Shown: positions 31,675 through 41,660, counted from the first letter of the stretch. The stretch is 64,000 nt of DNA from Lactiplantibacillus dongliensis (GCF_005405105.1 NZ_BJDK01000008.1:1-64000), one strand, 5' to 3'. Program-made: numbers and translations. Notes: generated by a model from the sequence alone, not told the origin.

Positions 31675-32814
31675 TCAGTCGGATTCGCCGTCAGTATAAA
31701 CGCGTGGCAAACGAGTCGCTAATCCACAGGCAATTTCATAATGAATCGTTCCACAATAATCTGCAACATCCTGCAAACTGATGGTCTGATCGCCATCCGT
31801 CCCGACTAACGTCACTTTAGTTCCAACTGGATAGGCCTTCGGTAGCCGAACCATCAGCTGATCCATGCAAACCCGACCGACAATTTCACAAACTTGACCG
31901 TCAACTAAGACGTGAAACCCTTGTAAACGCCGTTCGTAACCATCCGCATACCCGATTGGCACTGTCCCAATCCACTCGTCTTGCGCTGCGGTATAAGTGG
32001 CACCGTAGCTGATTGACTTCCCACGGGCCAACTTTTTAACAAAAGCCAGTTCCGCAGTCAGACTCAACGCTGGTTGCAAGTGATACGGCGCGCTTAGCTC
32101 TGTCCCTGAAGGATTCAACCCATATAACGCGACCCCAAAACGAATCACATTACCATTGCAAGCCTGATGCCACAAGCTTGTCGCTGAGTTCGAGACATGC
32201 ACATACCGTGGTAATTCATCAACCACCGCAATCAGCGCTTTCCAATTCGACAATTGATGCATAAAGTACGTGTCATCAGCCTGATCCGCAGTCGCAAAGT
32301 GGGTAAAGATGCCTTCAAAATCAAACGGACTGTTGGCTGCTCGTAAAACGTTAACCGCGTCAGCCAATTCAGCCGGCGTTTGAAAGCCAATCCGGCCCAT
32401 CCCGGTATCTAAAGCGACATGCACATGTAGTGGCTGGGCCACCTGATTGGCCGCTAAAACAGCGGCTGCTTGGGCTAGCCAATCGGTCGAACCAACCGCA
32501 ACCGAAATATCATGTTCGGCGATAACGGCCGCAAATTCTGGTTCTACAATACCTAAAACTAGAATTGGTGCGGTTATTCCAGCTTGACGTAAAGCCAACG
32601 CTTCATCCAAGACAGCCACACAAAAGCCAGTGGCCCCAGCTTGTTTGGCCGCTTGCGCTACTTGAATAATGCCGTGACCATAGCCGTTAGCCTTAACAAC
32701 GGCCCACAGTTCAGTCAGTGGATCTTTTCGCGTCATTTCCTCATTAATATTATGTTTAATTGCCTGCAAGTCAACATGGACTTGTGTGTGGCGGTGTTCC
32801 CCAATTACAACCAT
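31675..32814 (-). CDS. alr: Alanine racemase
   Basis: PLP enzyme that supplies D-alanine for peptidoglycan and teichoic acids. The 379 residues include the PLP lysine in [11 protein letters not shown] (K41). Visible downstream are the conserved DTGMGRIGF and the RFGVALYGL segments. ATG at 32814 (GTG one codon upstream) follows AAAGAGG; the longer reading frame extends into acpS and is rejected. It sits two bases from the acpS stop, so acpS-alr are translated together. Confidence 0.96.
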   Translation of the reverse strand: MVVIGEHRHTQVHVDLQAIKHNINEEMTRKDPLTELWAVVKANGYGHGIIQVAQAAKQAGATGFCVAVLDEALALRQAGITAPILVLGIVEPEFAAVIAEHDISVAVGSTDWLAQAAAVLAANQVAQPLHVHVALDTGMGRIGFQTPAELADAVNVLRAANSPFDFEGIFTHFATADQADDTYFMHQLSNWKALIAVVDELPRYVHVSNSATSLWHQACNGNVIRFGVALYGLNPSGTELSAPYHLQPALSLTAELAFVKKLARGKSISYGATYTAAQDEWIGTVPIGYADGYERRLQGFHVLVDGQVCEIVGRVCMDQLMVRLPKAYPVGTKVTLVGTDGDQTISLQDVADYCGTIHYEIACGLATRLPRVYTDGESD

Positions 32815-32816
32815 CA

Positions 32817-33176
32817 CTAATTGCCTCTTTCCAAAATTACTTGCGTCATCACCAATTGATCGGTATGTGAGATTGAAATCCATGCCGGCCCATCAAACGG
32901 CTGGCGGATAATCTCCGGACGACCGGCAGCATTATCCAAAATTTCTACATCATGAAACCCAACTTGCGCGCCGATGCCAGTTCCAAAAGCTTTGCTATAA
33001 GCTTCTTTTGCTGAAAAACGTCCCGCTAAGAATTCAACTTGCCGCTTCTGTCCATATTGATTAAAGACAGCCAGTTCGTTTGCCGTCAAGACTTTTTCCG
33101 GCAGTTTTAACCCTGCCGTCAGCATCGCTTGGATCCGGGCTAATTCAGTTAAATCAATGCCGGTACCATAAATCAC
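32817..33176 (-). CDS. acpS: Holo-[acyl-carrier-protein] synthase
   Basis: Transfers 4'-phosphopantetheine from CoA to ACP. The 119-residue protein has the magnesium-binding [12 protein letters not shown] and the [16 protein letters not shown] motif, and ends with WISISHTD. The start is GTG at 33176 with AAAGG about 10 bases upstream; a further upstream in-frame ATG would give an N-terminal extension not found in the family. It follows cshA in the chromosomal order, separated by copies B2 and A4. Confidence 0.95.
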   Translation of the reverse strand: MIYGTGIDLTELARIQAMLTAGLKLPEKVLTANELAVFNQYGQKRQVEFLAGRFSAKEAYSKAFGTGIGAQVGFHDVEILDNAAGRPEIIRQPFDGPAWISISHTDQLVMTQVILERGN

Positions 33177-33317
33177 AACCCCATCGCCTTTCAAAATCTG
33201 ATATTTCCAATTTACCACAGTCGCCGGTAATGTAACAGACCGTTTAACACGCAATCTTTTCACGATGGCATGAAAAGTAGTCCTAATACACCATCAATCT
33301 ACATACTTCATGGTTAA

Positions 33318-33490
33318 TCGCCGTCTCCGTTGACCAACAGGTTCGCGGTGGGGCAGACCTGCAGCCCAAGGACGGTCTGCAGGGCACTTATTAGCCGAAA
33401 ACCACGTCTAACAAGCTGGCCCAATCACTAAGACCGGAAAAGCCACCGGTCAAAGTGATTCGACACGGCGAACTTGTTGGTCACTACGAC
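33318..33490 (+). repeat. Family B structured repeat, copy B2
   Basis: About 173 bp. Outer arms TGACCAACAGGTTCGC and GCGAACTTGTTGGTCA; hairpin AATCACTAAGACCGG / CCGGTCAAAGTGATT; CTGCAG hairpin conserved. Against B1 the outer arms change from CCAGCAT/ATGCTGG to CCAACA/TGTTGG, keeping pairs. It lies upstream of acpS, reading opposite to it. Confidence 0.87.
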
Positions 33491-33556
33491 TCTGTTTGAT
33501 TTACTTTTAAATATTTACAACATCAGAGTCAAATGCCGTCTAAAATATGACCGTCA

Positions 33557-33714
33557 TTAGCGCAGGGCGGGCGGGATGATGCTCAGTGGTGTCGTTTGAC
33601 TTAGGCTGGTGACCTTTCCAGTCTTAGTCAAAGCCCGGCTTGGAAGACCGCTTCTCAGGCTTCTAAACGCGGCCACCACGTTCCAGCATCAATCCAGCCC
33701 AACCGGAGCGGCAA
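33557..33714 (+). repeat. Family A structured repeat, copy A4
   Basis: About 158 bp. Outer arms GGGCGGGATGATGCT / AGCATCAATCCAGCCC; hairpin TGACTTAGGCTGG / CCAGTCTTAGTCA; hairpin TTGGAAG / CTTCTAA. It lies 66 bp to the right of B2 on the same strand, the same B-then-A order as at 9896-10431. The 685-bp gap between acpS and cshA otherwise holds only the cshA terminator. Confidence 0.9.
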
Positions 33715-33781
33715 TCAATCTAATGAGCCTATCCATGACCAACTCAACTAATTTCGTCCTAATTCTAGCATGTCAGGCCAC

Positions 33782-33810
33782 AAAAAAAGCCGAGCCTGCG
33801 CTCGACTTTT
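33782..33810 (-). terminator. cshA terminator
   Basis: On the minus strand AAGTCGAGC-GCA-GGCTCGGCTT is followed by TTTTT. Confidence 0.9.
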
Positions 33811-33861
33811 CACCGAATCTCCGTTACCGGCGATTCTGTTCGTAATGTTAATTAGTTAGCT

Positions 33862-35469
33862 TTAATCGTTGGTCCGAATCGTGAAGTTCCGCTTGCTGCT
33901 TTGCTTACGGCCATCATCATGGTTACGGTTGTTGCTACGATTGTCTTCGCGGCTACGACCTTTGTAACCATTGCTCTTACGATCGTTACCACGACGGCCG
34001 CTGCCGCCTTTATGATCGCCATTACGATGATCACGGTCACGATTACTGCTGTGTGAGTAACGGCCATTGCCGCCACGGTTACCGCCGCCATTACGGCTCC
34101 GGTTACCACGATAACCACCGCCGCGACGATTGCCGCCGCCTTTATGACGAGGTAATGGGCGTTCTGGCGTAATCTTAACCGGCACAGCCGTTGAATCATC
34201 CTTGGTTAAGTCGTTTAATAAAGCGGCTACCAAGTCAGTGGCATCATACTTGGCTAATAATTCTGCAGCTTGTTCAGCATACTTATTAGTTTCAGTCTTA
34301 GCAACTAATGAATCAACACTAGCTTCAGCAGCAGCGATTTGACCAGCAAAGGCTTCTGCTTCAGTAGGTGGCTTCAAAGGCAACATACGCACCTTAGTCA
34401 ACTTTTCAATGACCCGTAAGTATTCCATTTCGTTCGGTGTCACAAAGGTCAATGAAACCCCTTTATGTCCGGCACGGCCAGTCCGGCCAACCCGATGGAC
34501 GTAACTGTCAGGATCTTGCGGAATATCGTAGTTGTAAACATGGGTAACACCAGAAACATCAAGTCCCCGGGCAGCCACATCGGTTGCAACTAAAATATCC
34601 AACTTACCAGCTTTGAATTGACGCATAATTTGCGTCCGGCGTTGTTGACTCAAATCACCATGAATCCCAGCAGCATTGTAACCGCGAGCTTCAAGGCCTT
34701 TTGATAATTCATCAACCCGGCGCTTCGTCCGACCAAAGACAATCGTTAATTCAGGTGCCTGAACATCGAATAAACGCGTCATGATATCGAACTTTTCATA
34801 TTCTTTAGCTTTAACGTAATATTGTTCAACCGTATCAGCGGTCAATTCTTTAGCTTTGATTTTAACATGGTGTGGTTCATGCATGAACTGAACACCAATC
34901 CGCTTGATTTCTGGCGGCATGGTTGCTGAGAACAGCATGGTCTGACGTTCGTTAGGCACTTGTTTGATAATTGATTCAATATCTTCCAAGAACCCCATGT
35001 TTAACATTTCATCGGCTTCGTCTAAGACCAACATCTTAACATGGTCTAATTTAACGGTACCGCGACGAATATGGTCTAATAAACGACCAGGTGTCCCAAC
35101 AATCACTTGTGGGTTTTGCTTCAAGTTTCTGATCTGGCGACGAATGTCAGCGCCACCGTAGACAACTTGCGCCTTAGCACCTTCGTCTTTACCCATACGG
35201 AAGATTTCTTCCTGGGTTTGAATCGCTAATTCACGCGTTGGTGAAATAACAAGTGCTTGGATATTATGGTTTGAAAAATCCAAACGTTGGAGGATTGGTA
35301 ACGCAAACGCGGCGGTCTTCCCGGTCCCGGTTTGAGCTTGTCCAATCACGTCTTTCCCATCAAGTACCATTGGAATGGTTTCAGCTTGAATTGGGGTGGC
35401 CTCTTCGTAGCCTGCTCGGTTAACTGCTTTAAGTAGGCTATCGGATAAGCCTAGTTCTGTAAACTTCAA
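33862..35469 (-). CDS. cshA: DEAD-box ATP-dependent RNA helicase CshA
   Basis: Unwinds structured RNA in ribosome assembly and mRNA decay, and is often cold-induced. The 535-residue protein shows the Q motif, AQTGTGKTAAF, PTRELA, VLDEADEML, SAT, ARGLDVSG and HRVGRTGRAG. The C-terminus from about 430 is Arg/Gly/Asn/His-rich (RRGGGYRGNRSR), an RNA-binding tail. The start is TTG with GGAGG eight bases upstream; no ATG is near. A promoter is present at 35598-35626 with a leader of about 120 bases. Confidence 0.96.
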   Translation of the reverse strand: MKFTELGLSDSLLKAVNRAGYEEATPIQAETIPMVLDGKDVIGQAQTGTGKTAAFALPILQRLDFSNHNIQALVISPTRELAIQTQEEIFRMGKDEGAKAQVVYGGADIRRQIRNLKQNPQVIVGTPGRLLDHIRRGTVKLDHVKMLVLDEADEMLNMGFLEDIESIIKQVPNERQTMLFSATMPPEIKRIGVQFMHEPHHVKIKAKELTADTVEQYYVKAKEYEKFDIMTRLFDVQAPELTIVFGRTKRRVDELSKGLEARGYNAAGIHGDLSQQRRTQIMRQFKAGKLDILVATDVAARGLDVSGVTHVYNYDIPQDPDSYVHRVGRTGRAGHKGVSLTFVTPNEMEYLRVIEKLTKVRMLPLKPPTEAEAFAGQIAAAEASVDSLVAKTETNKYAEQAAELLAKYDATDLVAALLNDLTKDDSTAVPVKITPERPLPRHKGGGNRRGGGYRGNRSRNGGGNRGGNGRYSHSSNRDRDHRNGDHKGGSGRRGNDRKSNGYKGRSREDNRSNNRNHDDGRKQSSKRNFTIRTND

Positions 35470-35597
35470 ATATGTTTCCTCCTAAGGATGACACCATGGG
35501 ATTACTAGTAGCTAGGAAAAAATCCGTTCCCCGTAGTGCGCTTGCTAGTAAGCCAACGGTCTGACTTGTTTCGTGCTTCAAATAGTACAACTGAATT

Positions 35598-35626
35598 ATC
35601 ATACACCGGTTAATGTAAATTAGCAA
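35598..35626 (-). promoter_or_regulatory. cshA promoter
   Basis: On the minus strand TTGCTA (35621-35626) and TATGAT (35598-35603) are 17 bp apart. The transcript would have a leader of about 120 bases. The rest of the 35470-35879 gap holds no clear gene or repeat. Confidence 0.7.
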
Positions 35627-35879
35627 GCGTGTTCACTCTGGCAGGCAACTACTGAATCACCCCTAGTTAAGCGATTAAACCACGCTTAGGACTGGCTGAT
35701 TAGCATCTGACAGCAGTCACGCACTCCGCAACAAGCCATAAAATAGCTTGTTTTTTCAGAAAAATTAATTTATTTTTCCATATAATCTTTCAAAAGCTTG
35801 CCAAAATTCATAACCAATGACAACACTTCTATTTTAACGCGCTTTTACCGCCGCGCCTATTAATAACCTCTATGGCTAA

Positions 35880-37316
35880 TTACGCGGGCCGTCGCCGATT
35901 GAATAGTCGAATACCAGTAATGACCGTTGCAATCAAGCAAATCACCAATGACACAATGAAGGCAACCCGCATCCCATCAATAAAGATTTCCGGATGTGCC
36001 GGTAAATAAGACGTGACTTTATATCCCGCTGATTGACTCATGGCGGAATAGAGGACCGTCGTCGCCACAGAAATGCCAAAGATCATGCCGAGTTCTCGTG
36101 CTAATGCATTCATCCCGCCAGCAACGCCCAAGTCCTTTACCTCAACTGACCCCATGACAATCGCGTTATTGGGTGCCTGAAAGACCCCATTACCAAAACC
36201 AACCAGGCCGATAAAGAACATAAAGACCCAGAGCGGCGTTGTTAAGTTAGCAAAAATGTACCCAACTTGGCTGATTGAAATCAGCACTAACCCAATAAAA
36301 GTGAGACCTTCAGGACCAAGCTTATCAGAGACAGCCCCAGCAATTGGTGCCACAATCACTTGCACAATCGGAAACGCCATTAAGGCATAACCGGCATAAT
36401 TAGCGGCCAAGCCCCGCGCATTTTCCAAGTAGAATGGTGAAATCACATTGAAGAAAAAGTTCGCCACAAAGATCAAGAAGGCACAGAGAATACTGATTGA
36501 AAAACGGGCATTCTTAAAGAGCTTTAACGCTAAGATGGGATTGTCATGATGCAACTCAATACGCACAAAAATAAGGGTGGCAATCAAAGCAATCGCAAAA
36601 CAGCCTAAAATGATGGGCTTGGTGAAGCCAATCTCTTGACCGATAAACACACCAGCAAACAGGCTGACCATCATCAAAGCAAACAAACTTGCCCCTGGCT
36701 TATCAATCGGCAAGTGGCTCATCGTAATGTCTTTTGGCAAAATAACTTGCCCTAAGATCATTCCTAAAATACCGATTGGCACGTTAATCCAAAAAATATA
36801 GCCCCAACTAAAGTGCGCTAAAATCAAGCCACCAATTCCCGGTCCGGCAATACTGCCTAAAGCGACGAACGACCCAATCATTCCTAAGGCTCGACCACGT
36901 TCTTTGAACGGGAAAACTTCGGTAATAATCCCATTGTTGGCACTCATTGTCATGGCGGCCCCTACTGCTTGAATACTCCGAGCAGCAAGCAACATCCCTA
37001 AGCCAGAATTAAATCCCGACAATAGTGACCCAATCGTAAACAAGGCCGCTCCAATCTTGAAAACTCGAATCTTACCGTGAGCATCGCCTAATTTGCCGAA
37101 TAACAATAGCAAGGCACAAATAATAATCAAATAAATCGACACAACCCATTCGGCTTGATTCATTGGAATCGCCATCGCCTTGCTCATCACCGGCAAAGCG
37201 ATATTCACAATACTTCCGTCTAACGTTGACATAAAGGTAAAGAGACAAACGGCAATTAAGATCCACCAGCGCCGTTTTTGGATCTGGGGATCAGTTGAAA
37301 ATGAAGCTACTTTCAT
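35880..37316 (-). CDS. MFS drug-type exporter, DHA2 (EmrB/QacA) family
   Basis: A 478-residue protein with about 14 predicted membrane segments, typical of proton-driven drug exporters of the 14-TMS class. The first segment carries FTFMSTLDGSIVNIALP, the DHA2 motif D1, and motif C-like GIGGLIL follows in the fifth. Substrate is unknown. Its ATG overlaps the padR stop by four bases, so it is the second gene of a regulator-exporter pair and is presumably controlled by the PadR protein. Confidence 0.9.
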   Translation of the reverse strand: MKVASFSTDPQIQKRRWWILIAVCLFTFMSTLDGSIVNIALPVMSKAMAIPMNQAEWVVSIYLIIICALLLLFGKLGDAHGKIRVFKIGAALFTIGSLLSGFNSGLGMLLAARSIQAVGAAMTMSANNGIITEVFPFKERGRALGMIGSFVALGSIAGPGIGGLILAHFSWGYIFWINVPIGILGMILGQVILPKDITMSHLPIDKPGASLFALMMVSLFAGVFIGQEIGFTKPIILGCFAIALIATLIFVRIELHHDNPILALKLFKNARFSISILCAFLIFVANFFFNVISPFYLENARGLAANYAGYALMAFPIVQVIVAPIAGAVSDKLGPEGLTFIGLVLISISQVGYIFANLTTPLWVFMFFIGLVGFGNGVFQAPNNAIVMGSVEVKDLGVAGGMNALARELGMIFGISVATTVLYSAMSQSAGYKVTSYLPAHPEIFIDGMRVAFIVSLVICLIATVITGIRLFNRRRPA

Positions 37317-37855
37317 AAGGCACTTTCCTTCTTTGCTTGGATGACGGCGTTGACCCAGTTGAGCTGAGCCTGCGCGCGCACTTGTTGTAACTCATTAACT
37401 AACAATGCATCCGCAATGTCAGCCACGACCATGTGGATATTATGCTGCAGCCGAGCTTGCTGGTCAGTCAGTCGCTGCAGTTGGCCTTGAGTGAACGTTT
37501 TAAAGTCTGTTAAAACGGCCAACTGCTGATCAATAGTTAATAAATGTAAAAAGTTCAGTTTGATCTGAAACGTCAACTGCGTCTGTTTATTCAATGCAAC
37601 CGGCGCCAACACCAAGGTCCAAAAGTGTCGGCGGCCAGCCGTTGTGAGTGTTGCTACTTTTTGTGGCCGTTTGTTCGGGGTCGGCTTGAAGGCCAAGGTC
37701 AACTCGTCGGCGGCCGCCAATCTATCCAGCAACGGATAAAGGGCCCCAAAACTAATCGTCAATTCCTGACCGACTACGCTGACTAGGGCCTTTCGTAATT
37801 GATAGCCAGTCATCGGTCGATCCATTAATTGCCCTAAAATAAATAATTCATACAT
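37313..37855 (-). CDS. PadR-family transcriptional regulator
   Basis: A 180-residue protein with an N-terminal winged helix (MYELFILGQL, GYQLRKAL, SFGALYPLLDRL) and a C-terminal helical dimerisation region, the PadR subfamily with extended C-terminus. Such regulators usually repress the next gene, here the MFS exporter, until a toxic ligand binds. A dyad inside its own promoter (37892-37910) suggests autorepression. Confidence 0.9.
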   Translation of the reverse strand: MYELFILGQLMDRPMTGYQLRKALVSVVGQELTISFGALYPLLDRLAAADELTLAFKPTPNKRPQKVATLTTAGRRHFWTLVLAPVALNKQTQLTFQIKLNFLHLLTIDQQLAVLTDFKTFTQGQLQRLTDQQARLQHNIHMVVADIADALLVNELQQVRAQAQLNWVNAVIQAKKESAL

Positions 37856-37887
37856 TTTCGACCACCGCCTTTTTTTAGAGCGTCACT

Positions 37888-37916
37888 ATTATATGTATCT
37901 TTTCGATATATTGCAA
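37888..37916 (-). promoter_or_regulatory. padR-MFS promoter with internal dyad operator
   Basis: On the minus strand TTGCAA (37911-37916) and TATAAT (37888-37893) are 17 bp apart. The spacer carries TATATC-GAAAA-GATACATA (37892-37910 on the plus strand), an inverted repeat ideally placed for repressor binding. Confidence 0.75.
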
Positions 37917-37960
37917 GCATTTCTATTTTTAACTTTTTTGGGGATTAGCTTAGTGGCAAC

Positions 37961-38119
37961 TTGCCGCTCCGGTTGGCCTGGATTGACGCTGGAACGTGGT
38001 GGCCACGTTTGCGAGCCATAATACGGTCTCGCAAGCCGGGCTTTGACTAAGGTCGGGAAAAGCCACCCGCCCTAAGTCAAACGACACCACTGAGCGTCAT
38101 CCAGTCCGCCCTACGCTAG
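37961..38119 (-). repeat. Family A structured repeat, copy A5
   Basis: About 159 bp on the minus strand. Outer arms GGACTGGATGACGCT / AGCGTCAATCCAGGCC, where GACGCT/AGCGTC replaces the GATGCT/AGCATC of A3 and A4. Hairpin TGACTTAGGGCGGG / CCCGACCTTAGTCA; hairpin TTGCGAGACC / GGCTCGCAA. It lies between padR and murF. Confidence 0.9.
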
Positions 38120-38204
38120 TAAACCGCATATTTAAAAATTATCTCCCACACGTTTTACTAGTATGACTACTATTAGCCGCTCTATTTGTTAACTAGCACT
38201 AAAA

Positions 38205-38247
38205 ACAAAAAAAGGCACGAATCAGTCAACTGACCAATTCGTGCCTG
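38205..38247 (-). terminator. murF terminator
   Basis: On the minus strand AGGCACGAAT and ATTCGTGCCT enclose a loop with TCAGTTGACTG and are followed by TTTTTT. Confidence 0.9.
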
Positions 38248-38258
38248 GCAATACTTCA

Positions 38259-39635
38259 TTAAACTTCTAATGCCGCCAAAACGTTCTCTAGATGAATCCC
38301 GTGACTGCCCTTTAATAGGACTTCATCATCAGCGGTTACGGCTTGTTTTAAATCATTAATTAATTGTGGTTGTTCATGCGTTGGATAATAGTGAATCGCG
38401 GCGGCGGGGTACTTCGCCGCTAGATCAGTCGCTAAAGCCTGCATGTGTTCCCCATTCAAATACACACTTTGAATGGTTTCTGGATCCAATTCACTTGCTA
38501 AACTAGCATGTAACTGATCAGCTTGGTCGCCTAATTCCAACATATCCCCTAACACGGCAATGCGTTGGCCGGTAACCGGCGTCGCCGCAAAGGCTGCTAA
38601 GACGCGCTTGGCCGCGGTAGGATTAGAATTGTAGACATCACTCAAAATCGCTTCACCATTATGACCGGTTAGCCACTCGGTTCGGTTTTCAGTTGGTACA
38701 AACTTAGCTAACGCTTGTTGCGCTGGATTTTCCCGCACGTGGAACGTATCGGCAACTAACAACGCTGCCATGGCATTATTCACATTGTAGGCGCCCATCA
38801 TTGGAATCGTAAAGGGCGCTTCTGGCCAAAGACTAGCCGTAAAACTAGTCGTCGCCCGGCTGGTCTCAATCGCGCTGGCACTCAGCGTGTTGTCAGCGTT
38901 TATGCCAAAGGTCCGTTGACGTTGAGCCACATCTTTTGCCCGCGCTTGCAACAATGGTTCATCACCATTATAGATAAAAGTACCATCCGCTTTTAAGCCG
39001 TGGACGATTTCCATCTTAGCATCCGCAATCTTATCGCGCGTACCAAAGAATTCGATATGTGCTTCCCCAATCATCGTGATCACTGCCACGTCTGGTTGGA
39101 CTAAGTTGCTCAGAAAGTCCAGTTCACCAAAGTGATCCATCCCCATTTCAACCACGACGACTTCCGTGTTAGGTTCCATGCTCAACAACGTAATTGGTAC
39201 CCCAATTTGGTTATTGAAATTAGCATGTGTCTTCGTGACGTTGAATTGCGTACTTAACACACTAGCAATCATATCCTTGGTCGTTGTCTTACCGTTACTA
39301 CCAGTGACCGCAACTACCTTAGGATTGATCTTTTGTAAATAATACTGACCCAGTTGTTGTAACGCCGTCAACGTATCTGGTACCAAAATAACAGGTAACT
39401 CGCTTGGTGCACTATCAGTATGATCAGTTGCCCATAAAGTTGCCACCGCCCCATGATCAATTGCGTTTTGAATATAGTCATGACCATCATTGGTTCCCGT
39501 GAGCGGCACAAATAAATCGCCTGCTGTTAAGTGTCGACTATCAAAGGCCACACCCGTCACATTGACGTCTGGCCAGACTTGCGCCGCATTCACAGCTTGA
39601 ACTGCTTTCGCAATTTCGGTAACTTGCATCTTCAT
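38259..39635 (-). CDS. murF: UDP-N-acetylmuramoyl-tripeptide--D-alanyl-D-alanine ligase
   Basis: Adds the terminal D-Ala-D-Ala (or D-Ala-D-Lac) dipeptide to the cytoplasmic peptidoglycan precursor. The 458-residue protein has the Mur-ligase ATP motif VTGSNGKTTTKD, the HANFNNQIG segment and a C-terminal domain with SDVYNSNPTA. Lactiplantibacillus cell walls end in D-Ala-D-Lac; specificity is not visible here. ATG at 39635 follows GGAGAG. It has its own promoter and terminator. Confidence 0.96.
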   Translation of the reverse strand: MKMQVTEIAKAVQAVNAAQVWPDVNVTGVAFDSRHLTAGDLFVPLTGTNDGHDYIQNAIDHGAVATLWATDHTDSAPSELPVILVPDTLTALQQLGQYYLQKINPKVVAVTGSNGKTTTKDMIASVLSTQFNVTKTHANFNNQIGVPITLLSMEPNTEVVVVEMGMDHFGELDFLSNLVQPDVAVITMIGEAHIEFFGTRDKIADAKMEIVHGLKADGTFIYNGDEPLLQARAKDVAQRQRTFGINADNTLSASAIETSRATTSFTASLWPEAPFTIPMMGAYNVNNAMAALLVADTFHVRENPAQQALAKFVPTENRTEWLTGHNGEAILSDVYNSNPTAAKRVLAAFAATPVTGQRIAVLGDMLELGDQADQLHASLASELDPETIQSVYLNGEHMQALATDLAAKYPAAAIHYYPTHEQPQLINDLKQAVTADDEVLLKGSHGIHLENVLAALEV

Positions 39636-39758
39636 ATGATATAACTCTCCATTCACGGTTCTCATTAATTAGTGAACCCGTATTCCTGACTAGCACAGCT
39701 TTTTTAAACCGATTAGTTGCAGATTTAGCGTTAACTAAATTTGACTATCGCATTGAAA

Positions 39759-39784
39759 ATTATACCACTTTGACGAGTGGGACT
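39759..39784 (-). promoter_or_regulatory. murF promoter
   Basis: On the minus strand an extended -10 TGGTATAAT (TATAAT at 39759-39764) is present; the -35 region is weak (about 39782-39787). Confidence 0.6.
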
Positions 39785-39852
39785 CTACGGACTCGCAAAA
39801 ATTGCCACTCAATCCGCGGATACTGGCCAAGTGCCGGCATTAACTAAGGGCA

Positions 39853-39895
39853 AAAGTAAAAGCGCAGTCCCAGCTTAACCCACTGTTCTGCGCTT
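39853..39895 (-). terminator. Terminator after the unknown 262-residue gene
   Basis: On the minus strand AAGCGCAG pairs with CTGCGCTT around a 20-base loop and is followed by TTACTTTTG. Confidence 0.65.
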
Positions 39896-39905
39896 CTTAA
39901 TCATC

Positions 39906-40694
39906 TTATAAATGATCCTCAAAGGCGCCGGCATCGTGCACCGTCAGCCCCCATTGACTCGAAACCAAGTTAAACGTCAACGTGGCCACATTATGAGTGT
40001 GGCGACCGTCGTCATTACGCGCCGGATCAAACACTTCGATGTCGTCATTGGCAATCTCTGTATGCACTGGCACTAATAACTGACGTTGGCGCACCATCGA
40101 CTGATCAAAGTAAATAAACAAGCCATCCGACATTAAATGCATTAGTTGCTTGATAATCGGCTCTGGTACCCGTGGCACGCTAATTGTTCGCATAAACATT
40201 CGCCGGCCGCGGTAAGCCGCTAACGTATGGCGTAAAATCGACGCATTGAGTACGTGGCTAAATGCCGACAAGTAGTAACAGTACAACTTGATCCCACCAT
40301 TACGTTGTTCCAAAAAAACATAGTGATTACGCAGCTTATAATTAAAAGGCGAGCGGATTGGTCGATTCATGTGGCCTAAATATAATAACTCAGCAATTTC
40401 GGTAGCTGTCAAAAAGTCTAAGTCACCGACTTCATCGTAGTCCATCCATTTAACTTGCTCAGTATGGCTCTGCAGTAAAAAACGACGAATGTCATTTTCG
40501 TCATTAATCACATTCAACCCAGTGTGGGCATTGACGGCGTGCACTTCATCGTCAACCCCGACTAGCGAGACTAGATTACTCGGCAGCCGTTTGATGCCAT
40601 GCACAAAATCGCTCTGGTCAATCCCATAGGCAAACACTAAATTATCGATTTTTTCTAAATTGGCGTAAATATATCTGCGTTGCAATCGACTCAC
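39906..40694 (-). CDS. Conserved-looking protein of unknown function
   Basis: I do not recognise this 262-residue protein. It has no signal peptide, membrane segment or obvious catalytic motif. The composition is mixed and globular, with aromatic-rich strands in the middle (YVFLEQRNGGIKLYCYYL). The start is uncertain: GTG at 40694 has GAAAGA immediately before it, and a TTG three codons later is better spaced from it. Its codon use resembles its neighbours. It sits alone between htpX and murF, with a terminator. Confidence 0.8.
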   Translation of the reverse strand: MSRLQRRYIYANLEKIDNLVFAYGIDQSDFVHGIKRLPSNLVSLVGVDDEVHAVNAHTGLNVINDENDIRRFLLQSHTEQVKWMDYDEVGDLDFLTATEIAELLYLGHMNRPIRSPFNYKLRNHYVFLEQRNGGIKLYCYYLSAFSHVLNASILRHTLAAYRGRRMFMRTISVPRVPEPIIKQLMHLMSDGLFIYFDQSMVRQRQLLVPVHTEIANDDIEVFDPARNDDGRHTHNVATLTFNLVSSQWGLTVHDAGAFEDHL

Positions 40695-40757
40695 TCTTTC
40701 AACTGTCTATTTGTTACTTACATTATAAGCCGTTCCGCGTGAAATAGTTGGCTTGAT

Positions 40758-41660
40758 TCACATCTTTTTTAAACGTTCGATCCGATCAGCCATTGGCGGG
40801 TGGGTATCAAATAAATGCGCCCAAGACTTTTTAGCTTTAAACGGATCTGAAATATAAAGGGCCGCACTGCTAGGATCAGCTGCTTGCATCGGTTGACTAT
40901 CATCAATCTTCTGCAAGGCATTGATTAACCCCAATGGATTCCGCGTCAACTCGACACTCCCGGCGTCGGCCAGATACTCGCGATTACGTGACAATGCCAA
41001 TTGCACCAAACTAGCCGCTAACGGTGCCAGGATAATCACCACAATAGCTAACACCATCAGCAAGGCTTGTGCACTGCCATTGCCATCACGGTCATTATCT
41101 CGCCGGCGTCGGCCACCGCCCCACCAAAAGGCGTTCATCCCCCAATTGACGAGTAAGCTAATGGCCGCAGTCAAGGCCAAGGCAATCGTTTGTAAGCGAA
41201 TATCGTAATTACGCACGTGGGTCAATTCATGGCCTAAGACGCCTTCCATCTCTTCACGATTCAACCGCGCTTGAATCCCAGTCGTCACCGCAACCGCCGC
41301 GTGTTCGGGATTATTCCCCGTGGCAAACGCATTCGGGCTGTCATCTTGAATAATAAAAACGCGCGGCATCGGGACTTTAGCAACCAATGCCATATCTTCA
41401 ACAATATGCCATAATTCAGGATCATCAGCTTCACCGTGCAGTTCCCGGGCATGATTCATGCCCATCACCACGTCGGTCGATTGTCCCAACATAATGGCCA
41501 TATAAATGACGGCCACCACGAGCGCCATCACGAGTCCTGCTACGGTACTGTCAAAAAAGACATAACCGACCGCCGCCCCAATCACGGCCACTAGCAAGAC
41601 AAAAGCGGCCATCACGTAAACCGTGTGCCGCTTATTGCGGGCTATCTGCTCAAATAACAT
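40758..41660 (-). CDS. htpX: Membrane zinc protease HtpX
   Basis: A membrane M48 metallopeptidase involved in membrane-protein quality control. The 300 residues include two N-terminal membrane segments (about 13-58), HELTH (144-148), and two more hydrophobic segments after it. ATG at 41660 follows GAGG by 8 bases; a TTG two codons earlier is less likely. It follows lemA by 11 bp. The lemA-htpX pair is common in lactobacilli and streptococci. Confidence 0.95.
   Translation of the reverse strand: MLFEQIARNKRHTVYVMAAFVLLVAVIGAAVGYVFFDSTVAGLVMALVVAVIYMAIMLGQSTDVVMGMNHARELHGEADDPELWHIVEDMALVAKVPMPRVFIIQDDSPNAFATGNNPEHAAVAVTTGIQARLNREEMEGVLGHELTHVRNYDIRLQTIALALTAAISLLVNWGMNAFWWGGGRRRRDNDRDGNGSAQALLMVLAIVVIILAPLAASLVQLALSRNREYLADAGSVELTRNPLGLINALQKIDDSQPMQAADPSSAALYISDPFKAKKSWAHLFDTHPPMADRIERLKKM

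Noticed and set aside
35733-35758. Terminator AACAAGC/GCTTGTT downstream of the MFS gene
   Set aside because: The T-run is on the plus strand, whereas the MFS gene runs on the minus strand, so its role is unclear.
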